DNA from: CAIZGX01 sp044239865
Lineage (GTDB): Bacteria; Bacteroidota; Bacteroidia; Flavobacteriales_D; Sanyastnellaceae
Direction: 5' to 3'
DNA: 64,000 nucleotides
Assembly: GCA_044239865.1 (NCBI GenBank)
Contig: JBIIAO010000005.1
Location: forward strand, 1 to 64,000
Position numbers and translations under genes: made by a program. Numbering within the stretch: the stretch's first letter is position 1; each line of letters opens with the position of its first letter. Below are positions 50,539 to 58,650 of the stretch, in pieces. The notes below the pieces were generated by a model. The model did no database searches, was not told where the DNA came from, and was given only the letters and a program-made list of their open reading frames with translations.

Positions 50539-51582
50539 TTAATTCGCTTTTTTAATGGTGAAGCCAAAGGTGCTTCCCACCTCTTCGGTACTTCTAACGC
50601 TCATGGTTTGTTGGTGGCTTTCAATAATGTGCTTGCAAATCGCTAAACCCAATCCAGAGCCGCCTTCGTGGCGAGATCGGCTTTTATCAACGCGGTAAAA
50701 ACGTTCGAATAATCGGGCTAAATGTTCTTTAGCAATTCCAATTCCGTTGTCTGCCACTTCAACAAGAATATTGTCGTTCATATCGTAAAAACGAATGCGT
50801 GTCTCGCCTCCTTCGTTGCCGTAATTCACGCTGTTCACGATTAGGTTGATAAGCACTTGCTCAATTTTATTTCTGTCGGCCTGTACCCACAATTCGCTGA
50901 AAGGACCGTCCTTCACGAAAAGATTTACCTTTTTTTCTGAAGCGAATTTTTCAAGGGAATCACAGACTTCATGTGCGAGTTGGAGAATATCGAACTTCAC
51001 AATTTTTAACAGGACTGCACCACTTTCGAGTTGAGAAATTTCGTCTAAGTCAGCGACTAAATGCTCTAATCTTTCGCAGCTAGAGATTGCTCGGTCGAGA
51101 AATTTCCGACGAAGCTCTGAATCCATATCGTCGTTTTCCGCAAGGGTATCTAAATATCCTTGAATATTGAAAATGGGAGTTTTTAACTCATGAGCAAGGT
51201 TACCAACGAATTCTTTCCGAAAGTTATCTGTCTTTTGAAGGTCTTTAATTTTCTCAATTTTTTCTTCTGCCCAATGCGCAACATCCTGATTAACCTCTGC
51301 CAAGATATCTGTACTCATTTCCAACCCTTTTTTTTCAGCTTGTGTTTTAAAGGAATGAATGGTTTTGTATATCAGTTTTACTTTGCTATAGAGGAATCTT
51401 TCTATAAATGTGTAAACCACGAAATACGTGATAGACATACCAAGTGCGATGAATAGAAGGAGTAATTCAATTTCGAAATCGCGCTCAAGAAAATAGACCA
51501 GAAGAAAGTAAACCGTTGCCAGAGGCAATACAACGAAAAGCGCAGAACCTAGCGCGACTTGTTTTGGAGTTCGAATATTCAC
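50539..51582 (-). CDS. PhoR-like sensor histidine kinase
   Basis: 347 residues. Two membrane helices (about 9-31 and 37-60) with a very short loop, a linker helix, and the HisKA box FVGNLAHELKTPIFN with phospho-acceptor His131. The HATPase domain has N, G1 and G2 boxes (INLIVNSVNYG, VADNGIGI, GGSGLGLAICKHIIE). Nearly no periplasmic sensor domain, so signals are probably sensed in the membrane or by a partner. It lies 18 bases after its response regulator in the same transcript. Confidence 0.94.
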   Translation of the reverse strand: MNIRTPKQVALGSALFVVLPLATVYFLLVYFLERDFEIELLLLFIALGMSITYFVVYTFIERFLYSKVKLIYKTIHSFKTQAEKKGLEMSTDILAEVNQDVAHWAEEKIEKIKDLQKTDNFRKEFVGNLAHELKTPIFNIQGYLDTLAENDDMDSELRRKFLDRAISSCERLEHLVADLDEISQLESGAVLLKIVKFDILQLAHEVCDSLEKFASEKKVNLFVKDGPFSELWVQADRNKIEQVLINLIVNSVNYGNEGGETRIRFYDMNDNILVEVADNGIGIAKEHLARLFERFYRVDKSRSRHEGGSGLGLAICKHIIESHQQTMSVRSTEEVGSTFGFTIKKAN

Positions 51583-51600
51583 AATTCGAATTTATGACAT

Positions 51601-52278
51601 TCAGGCTTCGAATTTATAACCAACTCCCTTAATTGTCTTAAAATTTTCGTCACCTAATTTTTCACGCAGTTTGCGAATGTGAACGTCTATGGTTCTGTCA
51701 CCTACAATCACGTCGTTTCCCCAAATAGAATTTAATATATTCTCTCTTGTAAATACGCGACCTGGCGCGCTAGACAGTAAAACTAAAAGTTCGAATTCTT
51801 TTTTTGGAAGTTGAATTTGAACGCCGTCTTTAGTTACTAAATATTTATCACGATCAATTTCAATTCCACCGATGCTCATGTCTTTTTTGGCATCTGTAGG
51901 ACCAGATCTGCGAAGCAGGGCTTTGATCTTAGACACCAGTAAACGTTGGCGAATAGGTTTCGTTATGAAATCATCGGCGCCGGCTTCGAATCCTGCGATT
52001 TGGCTGTAGTCTTCGTTGCGCGCCGTTAAAAAAGTAATGACAACATTTTGTAAGGATGGAATTTCTCGAATTTCTCTGCAGGTTTCCATGCCGTCCATTT
52101 CGGGCATCATAACGTCTAGAATAATTAGGTCAGGCAATTCTCTTTTCGCAACTTCAAGACCTTTTCTTCCATTCAGCGCGGTGCAGACATCATACCCCTC
52201 TTTTTCCAAATTAAATGTGAGCAAGTCAAGAATGTCTTGTTCATCATCTACACAAAGTATTTTTGGTTTTTTTGCCAT
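51601..52278 (-). CDS. OmpR/PhoP-family response regulator
   Basis: 225 residues from the ATG at 52278 (MAKKPKILCVDDEQD). A longer frame to 52410 overlaps the divergent SDR gene and is rejected. Receiver domain with acidic Asp11/Asp12, phospho-acceptor Asp55 in LIILDVMMPEMDG and Lys in FITKPIRQ, then a winged-helix DNA-binding domain ending GVGYKFEA. Operon with the PhoR-like kinase. The -7 box TACCTTCG at 52312-52319 and 11-base-spaced TTAA repeats upstream suggest autoregulation. Confidence 0.95.
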   Translation of the reverse strand: MAKKPKILCVDDEQDILDLLTFNLEKEGYDVCTALNGRKGLEVAKRELPDLIILDVMMPEMDGMETCREIREIPSLQNVVITFLTARNEDYSQIAGFEAGADDFITKPIRQRLLVSKIKALLRRSGPTDAKKDMSIGGIEIDRDKYLVTKDGVQIQLPKKEFELLVLLSSAPGRVFTRENILNSIWGNDVIVGDRTIDVHIRKLREKLGDENFKTIKGVGYKFEA

Positions 52279-52311
52279 TCTATTGCAATCTTTGAAGCGA
52301 GTTATTCGGAA

Positions 52312-52319
52312 CGAAGGTA
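52312..52319 (-). promoter_or_regulatory. -7 box TACCTTCG for the two-component operon
   Basis: Minus strand, one C against TAnnTTTG, 33 bases before the response regulator ATG. Same octamer as the mlaE-like promoter. Confidence 0.45.
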
Positions 52320-52346
52320 GTAGTCTTTTAAAGATATAAAAGACGA

Positions 52347-52378
52347 TTAAGGTTAACCTAAAGTTAAGTTTTCTTAAC
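52347..52378. promoter_or_regulatory. Direct-repeat site resembling a PhoP/PhoB box
   Basis: TTAA cores begin at 52347, 52353, 52364 and 52374. The last three read TTAACC, TTAAGT, TTAACT at 11- and 10-base spacing, the geometry used by OmpR/PhoB-family dimers (for example TTAACA repeats for B. subtilis PhoP). Located upstream of the response regulator promoter and close to the divergent SDR start. Confidence 0.45.
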
Positions 52379-52395
52379 TCGGAAATGATATTACA

Positions 52396-53187
52396 GTGAA
52401 ACAATTTCAAAATAAGGTAGTTTGGATTACGGGCGCAAGTAGCGGCATTGGCGAAGCTGTGGCAAAGGCTTTCAGCGCCTCTGGAGCCGTTGTAATTATT
52501 TCATCACGAAGAAGGGAAGAATTGGAGCGCGTTAAAGCGATCTGCACAGATTCTGACAATGTTCATGTTTTCCCATTAGATTTAACCGATGGTGATTCCA
52601 TTAAGCAAGTGTCGAACGAGGTATTGTCGAAGTTTCAAATAGATATTTTATTCAACAACGGTGGAATAAGTCAACGCTCGTTGACTTCTGAAACTACCAT
52701 AGAAAATGATCGGAAAATTTTCGAAGTGAATTATTTCGGGCATGTACAAATGACAAAGGCTGTTTTGCCGCAGATGTTAGCCCGAAAGTCTGGACACATT
52801 GTAACTATTTCAAGTTTAACCGGGAAGTGGGGATTCTATTTGCGTTCCGCCTATGCGGCATCGAAGCACGCGTTGCATGGTTTTTTCGATTCGTTGCGCA
52901 TGGAAGTGGAAGATTTAGGAATTCGCGTTACCTTAATTACGCCTGGATTTATTGCCACAGAAATTTCGAAACACGCCATTGATAAATCGGGGAATCCTTC
53001 CGGCGAAATGGATAACAATCAGGCCCAAGGAATTTTAGCAGAAGATTGCGCCAAGCAAATCTTAAAGGGAATATTTTCGGGGAAGGAAGAATTTGGTGTT
53101 GGTGGAAAGGAATTGCGTGCGTTGTTTTTACACCGTTACTTTCCCAGACTGTTCAAGAAAATCTTGAAGAAGCAAGCTGCGCGTTAG
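52396..53187 (+). CDS. Short-chain dehydrogenase/reductase
   Basis: 263 residues. The start is GTG at 52396, as the fold begins at once (KVVWITGASSGIGEAVA). Cofactor loop GASSGIG, NNGG motif in LFNNGGISQ, catalytic Ser in TISSLTGKWG, and YAASK with Tyr and Lys. NAD(P)-dependent oxidoreductase of the DHRS7B-like membrane-associated type by its basic C-terminal tail (RLFKKILKKQ); the substrate is unknown. Its TAG overlaps the convergent VOC gene stop in TTAG. Confidence 0.92.
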   Translation: MKQFQNKVVWITGASSGIGEAVAKAFSASGAVVIISSRRREELERVKAICTDSDNVHVFPLDLTDGDSIKQVSNEVLSKFQIDILFNNGGISQRSLTSETTIENDRKIFEVNYFGHVQMTKAVLPQMLARKSGHIVTISSLTGKWGFYLRSAYAASKHALHGFFDSLRMEVEDLGIRVTLITPGFIATEISKHAIDKSGNPSGEMDNNQAQGILAEDCAKQILKGIFSGKEEFGVGGKELRALFLHRYFPRLFKKILKKQAAR

Positions 53188-54242
53188 TCTTTGATTCGAG
53201 AAAAGCGAAGCGCGTTCAACATAAAATTCGGAAGTGGTTTTAGTGGATCTCGCTTTTCCACATTCAAAAAGATCCCCCACTTTTCTACAATAGGAACTTT
53301 GTACACTTCAATGAGTTCAATCAGTGTTCTATCCGGATCATCGATATACGTGCAATGTACTTTAGTCTGTCCCATGCTAAGAGCGTCGTTACTGTCGCAT
53401 CTAAATGCAAATCCTTGCTCGGCTAATTTCCCACCCAATTTTTTCATTCCCTTCACGTCGAGTCCAAGATGAACGAACCCGGAATCGCCCCAAATACGAC
53501 CTTCAAAGGTTCGCGCGGGAATACGATCCAACGCTTGAACCAACTCAATGAATGTGCTTCCCATTACGCGTGCAAATCCACCTCCGGTGGGCGCCGATTG
53601 TTTAATTCGCACACGACGATACTGTTCTTTTCCACCTGGTAAATGTCCCCAATCGTTGAATGTCCCTGTGCGGTCGAATACAATTTCGTCGTAGCCCAAA
53701 AGATTCGAATACAAATTCAATGAGGCTTCCATATTCGTGACTCCAATGCTGCAACCTGCTACACCGTTGCTCGCATGCCCCATGTCTCGGTAGCATTCGT
53801 TGGTGGGTTCCACACGGAAAAAGTTTCCATCTAGATCGGTTAAATCGAATACCTGCTGTTGAGCAGGATTCAATGCAATCTCACTCACGTCATGCGCACC
53901 GTTCTGTTTGCAATATGCGTGCATGTGTTTTACATCGCGTGCCTTCATGTGAACCTGAAAAATATGGAGGTCCCCCACTTTGATTTGAAAATCTGCTTTT
54001 CGTGGTTCGAAGGTGGTTGGACGAATGACTTCCATCGCACATCCGCCTTGCAAATTCATAATCATACTAGCGCGCTTGGTAATGGTTTTTCCGTGCGTAT
54101 AGCAATCCATAAGCGGTGCAGGCTGAACACTATCGAAAAATGGAATGTTCATTCCGAAAATCTTGCGGTAATATTTCAACGAAGCGTCCATGTCTTGCAC
54201 GGCAACACCAACGTGCTGAATGCTATTAATTCTGTTCATCAC
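53184..54242 (-). CDS. Two-domain VOC (glyoxalase/extradiol dioxygenase fold) protein
   Basis: 352 residues. Two VOC modules: residues about 5-150, with metal ligands His10 in QHVGVAVQD and Glu in FFRVEPTNE, and about 155-315, with His in FVHLGLDVKG and Glu in TLIELIEVYK. The fold supports metal-dependent dioxygenases, isomerases and lyases; the substrate is not clear. 4-hydroxyphenylpyruvate dioxygenase was considered and not supported. The start (ATG-ATG at 54242) overlaps the upstream acyltransferase end by 17 bases. Confidence 0.8.
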   Translation of the reverse strand: MMNRINSIQHVGVAVQDMDASLKYYRKIFGMNIPFFDSVQPAPLMDCYTHGKTITKRASMIMNLQGGCAMEVIRPTTFEPRKADFQIKVGDLHIFQVHMKARDVKHMHAYCKQNGAHDVSEIALNPAQQQVFDLTDLDGNFFRVEPTNECYRDMGHASNGVAGCSIGVTNMEASLNLYSNLLGYDEIVFDRTGTFNDWGHLPGGKEQYRRVRIKQSAPTGGGFARVMGSTFIELVQALDRIPARTFEGRIWGDSGFVHLGLDVKGMKKLGGKLAEQGFAFRCDSNDALSMGQTKVHCTYIDDPDRTLIELIEVYKVPIVEKWGIFLNVEKRDPLKPLPNFMLNALRFSRIKD

Positions 54243-55518
54243 AAATGTGTTTTAATTGACCAAGACATCGCTCCTGCGCGGCCTTCCATTTGGAATACTC
54301 GGCACTACGATCGGCACAATCTTTTTTGTATTTAATTATTTTTTTGAAACGGTCGAAGCGCATGCGGGAACGAACTTCAAACACACCAACTCCTATAAGA
54401 ATGAGCACTCCAAGTAAATAGTTTATTCCGAAAAAAGGAAAGGCTATTGCAAGAATAAAAATATAGGGTATGCTGAAGAAGAGCTTAAATGCAATACGAA
54501 TAGAATTTCGGAAAAGCACATCCTTCAATTTAGTTTGAACAAAGTTCTCTGTGAAATTTGAAATGGGAAAGAAGATGATTTTTCCAATTAGTGAAAAGGG
54601 AATCGTAATGAACACGCGCAGGGTATTCCAGAATTGCCATTGCTGAGTTTCGAGTTCAGTCTTATTCGAAAATGAAAGTTCTTTGGATAATTGGTTGAAT
54701 GATTTTACTTCGTTCAAGAATTGAATTTGTTCAAATCGGTTGGCGTTAACCATATCCTGATAAATAAGAACGTTCTCGTGCCAATCGTTGTAAGGGTGAA
54801 CGAAGTGCAAGAGGTCTTGAATGGTTAGGTATTCCTCATAAAAGTCATCGTTACGAATGTCTGTCATGACCGCTTGTATGTGCTGACTTATTTCAGCTAC
54901 CAATTCGTTGGCCCAAATAGCCTTATTGGCTGTTGTGTAATCTTCTTTTGAAAGCACAATGGGTTTTCCAATGCGTAGCATGAAATTACCGTCTTTCTCG
55001 AAGAATTCAGAATACTCTAAACCTAAAGGAAGAATTCTTATTTGCTGCAAATTCGGATTCGCTTCAAAAGTTCCAATGATTAATCTTCCGATTCCTTTCT
55101 TAAGGGGAGTGTTGAGCGATTTTTTTCCTTTGTGGGTTCCTTCAGGAAAAAGACTAATCCAATGACCGCGATTCAAACGCTTGTAACACTGTTGGAAGAT
55201 TGCTTCGTTGCGATCACGAAGATCTGCTACATTATCTTTTTCACGGTAGACAGGGAGCATGTTTACTTTTCTCAAAAGGAAAGAAACAAGGCCTGGTTTA
55301 AAAACATCTGAGCGAGTGAGCCAATGCAATTGTTGAGTAATTACAGAGCAGCAAAGGATTGGATCGAGTAAGGCGTTTTGGTGATTTCCAACAACGATGG
55401 TTGGAATTTCACTTCCCTTTAAATTTTCATAGCCAACAACACGAAACTTTCTGTGAAAGAGTCGGAGCCCAAAAACAAGAACGATTCTAAATATTTCGTA
55501 CAACCAGGATCTACGCAT
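54226..55518 (-). CDS. 1-acylglycerol-3-phosphate acyltransferase-like (PlsC domain)
   Basis: 430 residues. The acyltransferase domain is in the first 200 residues, with NHxxxxD motif VVGNHQNALLDP and a FPEGTHKGKKS block. The C-terminal half has two long membrane helices (about 335-385) and charged ends. It is longer than plain PlsC and resembles the two-part acyltransferases of Bacteroidota. Probably makes or remodels membrane lipids. The promoter overlaps the end of the upstream ABC exporter gene. Confidence 0.88.
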   Translation of the reverse strand: MRRSWLYEIFRIVLVFGLRLFHRKFRVVGYENLKGSEIPTIVVGNHQNALLDPILCCSVITQQLHWLTRSDVFKPGLVSFLLRKVNMLPVYREKDNVADLRDRNEAIFQQCYKRLNRGHWISLFPEGTHKGKKSLNTPLKKGIGRLIIGTFEANPNLQQIRILPLGLEYSEFFEKDGNFMLRIGKPIVLSKEDYTTANKAIWANELVAEISQHIQAVMTDIRNDDFYEEYLTIQDLLHFVHPYNDWHENVLIYQDMVNANRFEQIQFLNEVKSFNQLSKELSFSNKTELETQQWQFWNTLRVFITIPFSLIGKIIFFPISNFTENFVQTKLKDVLFRNSIRIAFKLFFSIPYIFILAIAFPFFGINYLLGVLILIGVGVFEVRSRMRFDRFKKIIKYKKDCADRSAEYSKWKAAQERCLGQLKHICDEQN

Positions 55519-55530
55519 AGCGAAAAGAAA

Positions 55531-55562
55531 CGAAGATAACTTTATTTTGTCCTATCCTGCAA
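55531..55562 (-). promoter_or_regulatory. Promoter TTG-N21-TATCTTCG for the acyltransferase gene
   Basis: Minus strand: TTG (55562-55560), a 21-base spacer, TATCTTCG (55538-55531), then 12 bases to the ATG at 55518. The -33 element lies inside the end of the ABC exporter gene. Confidence 0.6.
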
Positions 55563-57398
55563 TTCTACCATCTTCAGGTATGCACTGTCTTTTTTCATAA
55601 GCTCTTCGTGCGTTCCCGTTTCAACAATACTTCCTCCATCTAAAACAATAATTTTTGTTGCATTGCGAATGGTAGAAAGGCGATGGGCAATAACCAAAGA
55701 CGTTCTGTTTTTCATGAGTTCGTCAAGTGCGAGTTGAACAGCTCTCTCATTCTCTGTGTCCAGAGCAGAGGTGGCTTCATCTAGAATTAGAAGTTTCGGG
55801 TCTTTCAGAATGGCACGGGCAATTGCAATTCGCTGACGCTGTCCACCCGAAAGTTGAATTCCACGATCTCCCACAATGGTATCCCACCCTTCAGTGAACT
55901 GCTCAATGAATTCCCAAACATTGGCGCGAATGGCGGCTGATTTAATTTCTTCGTCAGAAGCCGAAGGTTTTCCATACGCAATGTTCTCACGTATACTTCC
56001 GCCAAACAACAAAACCTCTTGAGGAACATAAGCCATGCTCTTACGCAAGTCGTGTAATTTCCAATTTGAAAACGAAACACCGTCGTAAAGAATATCGCCT
56101 TCAGAGGCATCGTAAAAGCGAAGCAGGAGATTCGCGATGGTTGATTTTCCCGAACCGGAAGAACCGACAAGTGCAATCTGCTCTCCTTCTTTCACTTCAA
56201 AAGAAACATCTTTGAGTACCGCCATTTCAGCTCTGCTGGCGTAGTTGAACGAAACGTTTTTAAACTCGAACGTTCCGTTGAATTGTTTTTCTACAGCCGT
56301 TTCTTCCTCAGGAATATTTTCCGGATCCATGGCCAAAATTTCCATGACTGAATCAATGATACCCAAGCTTCTTTGAAGAGAACCCATTTGTGCAGCAAGG
56401 CCTCCGATGGAACCAGCGATTAATCCGGTTAGCATAATGAACTGCGGAAGTACTTCAACAGGCAATTGTCCGGTTTGCTGCAAGTGCGCGCCCACTCCAA
56501 TAACAAGTCCCAATGTTCCGAATAAGAAAATAATGATGAACGTGCCGAACATGCCCCGCCAGATAGCACTCTTCATGGCATTTGCGCGGACATCTAGAAT
56601 CCGTTTGTAGTAACGAGATATTTCAAACGGCTCGTTGCTGTAACTTTTCACACTGACTACACCGGTAAAAGTTTCATTCAAAACCACTCCTGATTCTGCA
56701 ACTTTATCTTGTGTCTCCTTACTTAATTTTTTAATGTAACGTCCGAAGAATACCATTACAACAATGATGACAGGAAGGGTTCCTAACATCACTAAAGTGA
56801 GGTATGGAGAATATGAAACGAGCCAACCCACACCCACGAAAATGATAACAGATTGACGAAGGAATTCGGCAAGTGTTGTTGTTAAGGTCTCTTGAATAGC
56901 AGTAATATCGGAAGTGATTCGACTGCTTAAATCTCCCACTCTTCGTTCGTTGTAGAACTGAATAGGCATACGTATGATGCGTGAATAAGTATCCTTGCGT
57001 AAAGCAAGCATTGCGTTTTCAGAAACATAAGAAAACAGATAAACACGAAAGAACGAGAATACACCTTGTATGATTAGCAACCCAACCAATGCAACGAGTG
57101 TTTTCGAGGTCATGCCTTCACCTTCCCAGTGAATAACAGATAGGAGCGATTGGGTTAATGCGCCACCGGGCAAAGCAGCCTGGGCATTTGGAATTAATAA
57201 AAATCCAAGTAATGCGGTAATGACAATAACCAATAACCCAGAAACAACTAGCAGAAGCATTCCAATAAAAAAGGAGAATGCGTATGGACGTAAATAGCGG
57301 AACAATCCTAATGCACTTGAGATTGTAGCTTTTGAAATTTTCTTTTTTGGAGGAGTAGCGCTTTCTTTCACTTTGAAATCTTTTGGCGAATTTAACAA
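55542..57398 (-). CDS. ABC exporter, fused permease and ATPase (MsbA-like)
   Basis: 618 residues. Six membrane helices (about 35-325) then an ATPase domain: Walker A GSSGSGKST, Q-loop AYVPQEVLLFGG, signature LSGGQRQRIAIARAIL, Walker B LLILDEATSALD, and H-loop IAHRLSTIR. A homodimeric type IV exporter of lipids, LPS or drugs. The start is TTG at 57398, preceded by AGG. The divergent MarR gene raises the possibility of drug- or lipid-linked regulation, but the palindromic operator is closer to marR. Confidence 0.92.
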   Translation of the reverse strand: MLNSPKDFKVKESATPPKKKISKATISSALGLFRYLRPYAFSFFIGMLLLVVSGLLVIVITALLGFLLIPNAQAALPGGALTQSLLSVIHWEGEGMTSKTLVALVGLLIIQGVFSFFRVYLFSYVSENAMLALRKDTYSRIIRMPIQFYNERRVGDLSSRITSDITAIQETLTTTLAEFLRQSVIIFVGVGWLVSYSPYLTLVMLGTLPVIIVVMVFFGRYIKKLSKETQDKVAESGVVLNETFTGVVSVKSYSNEPFEISRYYKRILDVRANAMKSAIWRGMFGTFIIIFLFGTLGLVIGVGAHLQQTGQLPVEVLPQFIMLTGLIAGSIGGLAAQMGSLQRSLGIIDSVMEILAMDPENIPEEETAVEKQFNGTFEFKNVSFNYASRAEMAVLKDVSFEVKEGEQIALVGSSGSGKSTIANLLLRFYDASEGDILYDGVSFSNWKLHDLRKSMAYVPQEVLLFGGSIRENIAYGKPSASDEEIKSAAIRANVWEFIEQFTEGWDTIVGDRGIQLSGGQRQRIAIARAILKDPKLLILDEATSALDTENERAVQLALDELMKNRTSLVIAHRLSTIRNATKIIVLDGGSIVETGTHEELMKKDSAYLKMVELQDRTK

Positions 57399-57470
57399 CC
57401 TTTAGGAGTATACAGTGATCTATGTTTAAGTTGTAGCACCCGCATGAAAATTTTTTTCAATAAGATGTAG

Positions 57471-57492
57471 ATACATTAAATGTATGTACATA
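57471..57492. promoter_or_regulatory. Overlapping palindromes upstream of the MarR gene (probable operator)
   Basis: ATACATTAAATGTAT (57471-57485) is a perfect inverted repeat around a central A. TATGTACATA (57483-57492) is a second perfect palindrome overlapping it and touching the -7 box at 57491. MarR dimers bind palindromes of this size, so self-repression is likely. Confidence 0.65.
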
Positions 57493-57498
57493 TATTTG
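57491..57498 (+). promoter_or_regulatory. -7 box TATATTTG, 4 bases before the MarR GTG
   Basis: Exact TAnnTTTG then CCCT and GTG at 57503. Overlaps the operator palindromes. Predicts a leaderless mRNA starting at or near the GTG. Confidence 0.7.
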
Positions 57499-57502
57499 CC
57501 CT

Positions 57503-57964
57503 GTGAAATCAATCGGGGAAGAAATACAACAGTCGGAGTTTAGTGATGTCTATCAAAAGCTAGGCATTAATATTCTCTTCACTGCTGCATGGTTTGGAGA
57601 GATGAATAGAATTGCTCTGAAGGATTATAAAATTTCCTTGCCGCAGTACAACGTTCTTCGAATTTTACGCGGACAGAAAGGACAGGCCATCTCAGTAGCT
57701 GGACTGTGCGAGCGAATGATTGACAAAAGCAGCAATGCTTCGCGAATTGTAGATAAACTTGAAATTCGAAGGCTTGTTTTAAGAAGAGTTTGCGACAAAG
57801 ACCGAAGACAAGTAGATGTTATTATTACAGAAAAAGGATTGGCACTTTTGGAAGATTTAGATGAAAAAGTTCCAACCTTCAAAACAATTATGTCGAAACA
57901 ATTGTCTTACAAAGATGTCGAGACGTTGAATTTCGCTCTCGACCAAATTAGAAATCAGAAATAA
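57503..57964 (+). CDS. MarR-family transcriptional regulator
   Basis: 153 residues. Winged helix-turn-helix (about residues 40-115): SLPQYNVLRIL, LCERMIDKSSNASRIVDKLE as the recognition region, and the wing RRVCDKDRRQVDVIIT. The start is GTG at 57503, directly after the -7 box; the next in-frame Met is 33 codons on and would cut into the fold. It is followed 22 bases later by a YceI gene, a pairing that recurs in Bacteroidota. Confidence 0.92.
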   Translation: MKSIGEEIQQSEFSDVYQKLGINILFTAAWFGEMNRIALKDYKISLPQYNVLRILRGQKGQAISVAGLCERMIDKSSNASRIVDKLEIRRLVLRRVCDKDRRQVDVIITEKGLALLEDLDEKVPTFKTIMSKQLSYKDVETLNFALDQIRNQK

Positions 57965-57986
57965 ACAAAAAATAAAAATCAATCAA

Positions 57987-58598
57987 ATGAAAAAGGCAAT
58001 TTTAGCATTAGTCGTGGCAATCGCTTCAGTAGCGGGAGTTCAAGCGCAATTAGCAGATGGTAAGTACATTTTAGACTTCAACAAGAGTTCAATCGTTTGG
58101 AGTGCAAAGAAGGTAACTGGTAGTGGACACACAGGAACTGTGCGTGTTTCAAGCGGTGTTATCTATGTAAAAGGTAATGCGGGTATAACAGGAAAAGTGA
58201 AAATTGATATGAACGCTATGGTTATCACAGATATCTCAGATGCAGGAACAAATGCAAATTTTTTGAATCACTTAAAAGCAGATGATTTCTTCAACACTGT
58301 TGCTTTTCCAGATGCTATGTTTGAAGTGACAAGCGTTCAAGTTGCGAAAGGAAATAATGGTACAACGCACAATGTAACAGGCAACATGACAATCAAGGGA
58401 ATTACTAAGTCGTTGTCATTCCCTGCGAAAATCACGGGTGGTGGAAATCAAGTATTTGTAGAGGGTAGTGTTGGTGTTGATCGCTCACAATTCGATGTGA
58501 GATACGGCTCTACCGCATTTTTCGACAATCTAGGAGACAAGGCAATAGACAATATTTTCAACTTGAACATTAAGTTGGTAGGTGATTTGAAGAAATAA
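57987..58598 (+). CDS. Secreted YceI-family lipid-binding protein
   Basis: 203 residues. Signal peptide MKKAILALVVAIASVAGVQA. YceI beta-barrel: DFNKSSIVWSAKKVTGSGHTGTVRVSSG, HLKADDFFNTVAFPDAMFEV, and GNMTIKGITKSLSFPAKI. YceI proteins bind isoprenoid-like or fatty lipids in the periplasm. Co-transcribed with marR and ended by a strong terminator. Confidence 0.94.
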   Translation: MKKAILALVVAIASVAGVQAQLADGKYILDFNKSSIVWSAKKVTGSGHTGTVRVSSGVIYVKGNAGITGKVKIDMNAMVITDISDAGTNANFLNHLKADDFFNTVAFPDAMFEVTSVQVAKGNNGTTHNVTGNMTIKGITKSLSFPAKITGGGNQVFVEGSVGVDRSQFDVRYGSTAFFDNLGDKAIDNIFNLNIKLVGDLKK

Positions 58599-58619
58599 GT
58601 TTAGAAGGGTTAAGGTCGG

Positions 58620-58650
58620 AAAAGGTCGTTATTCAATAACGGCCTTTTTT
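58620..58650. terminator. Terminator after yceI, overlapping the end of the convergent gene
   Basis: AAAAGGTCGTTATT pairs with AATAACGGCCTTTT (one G-T wobble) around a tiny CA-containing loop, followed by more T on the + strand. The TAA of the minus-strand outer-membrane gene (58629-58631) and its last codons lie in the stem. Confidence 0.85.

Noticed and set aside
52279..52410. Extended start of the response regulator
   Set aside because: It crosses the divergent SDR start and the promoter; MAKKPKILCVDD at 52278 is the usual receiver start.
53184..54242. 4-hydroxyphenylpyruvate dioxygenase
   Set aside because: The two-VOC layout fits, but the characteristic C-terminal helix and substrate motifs are not seen, so only the fold is claimed.
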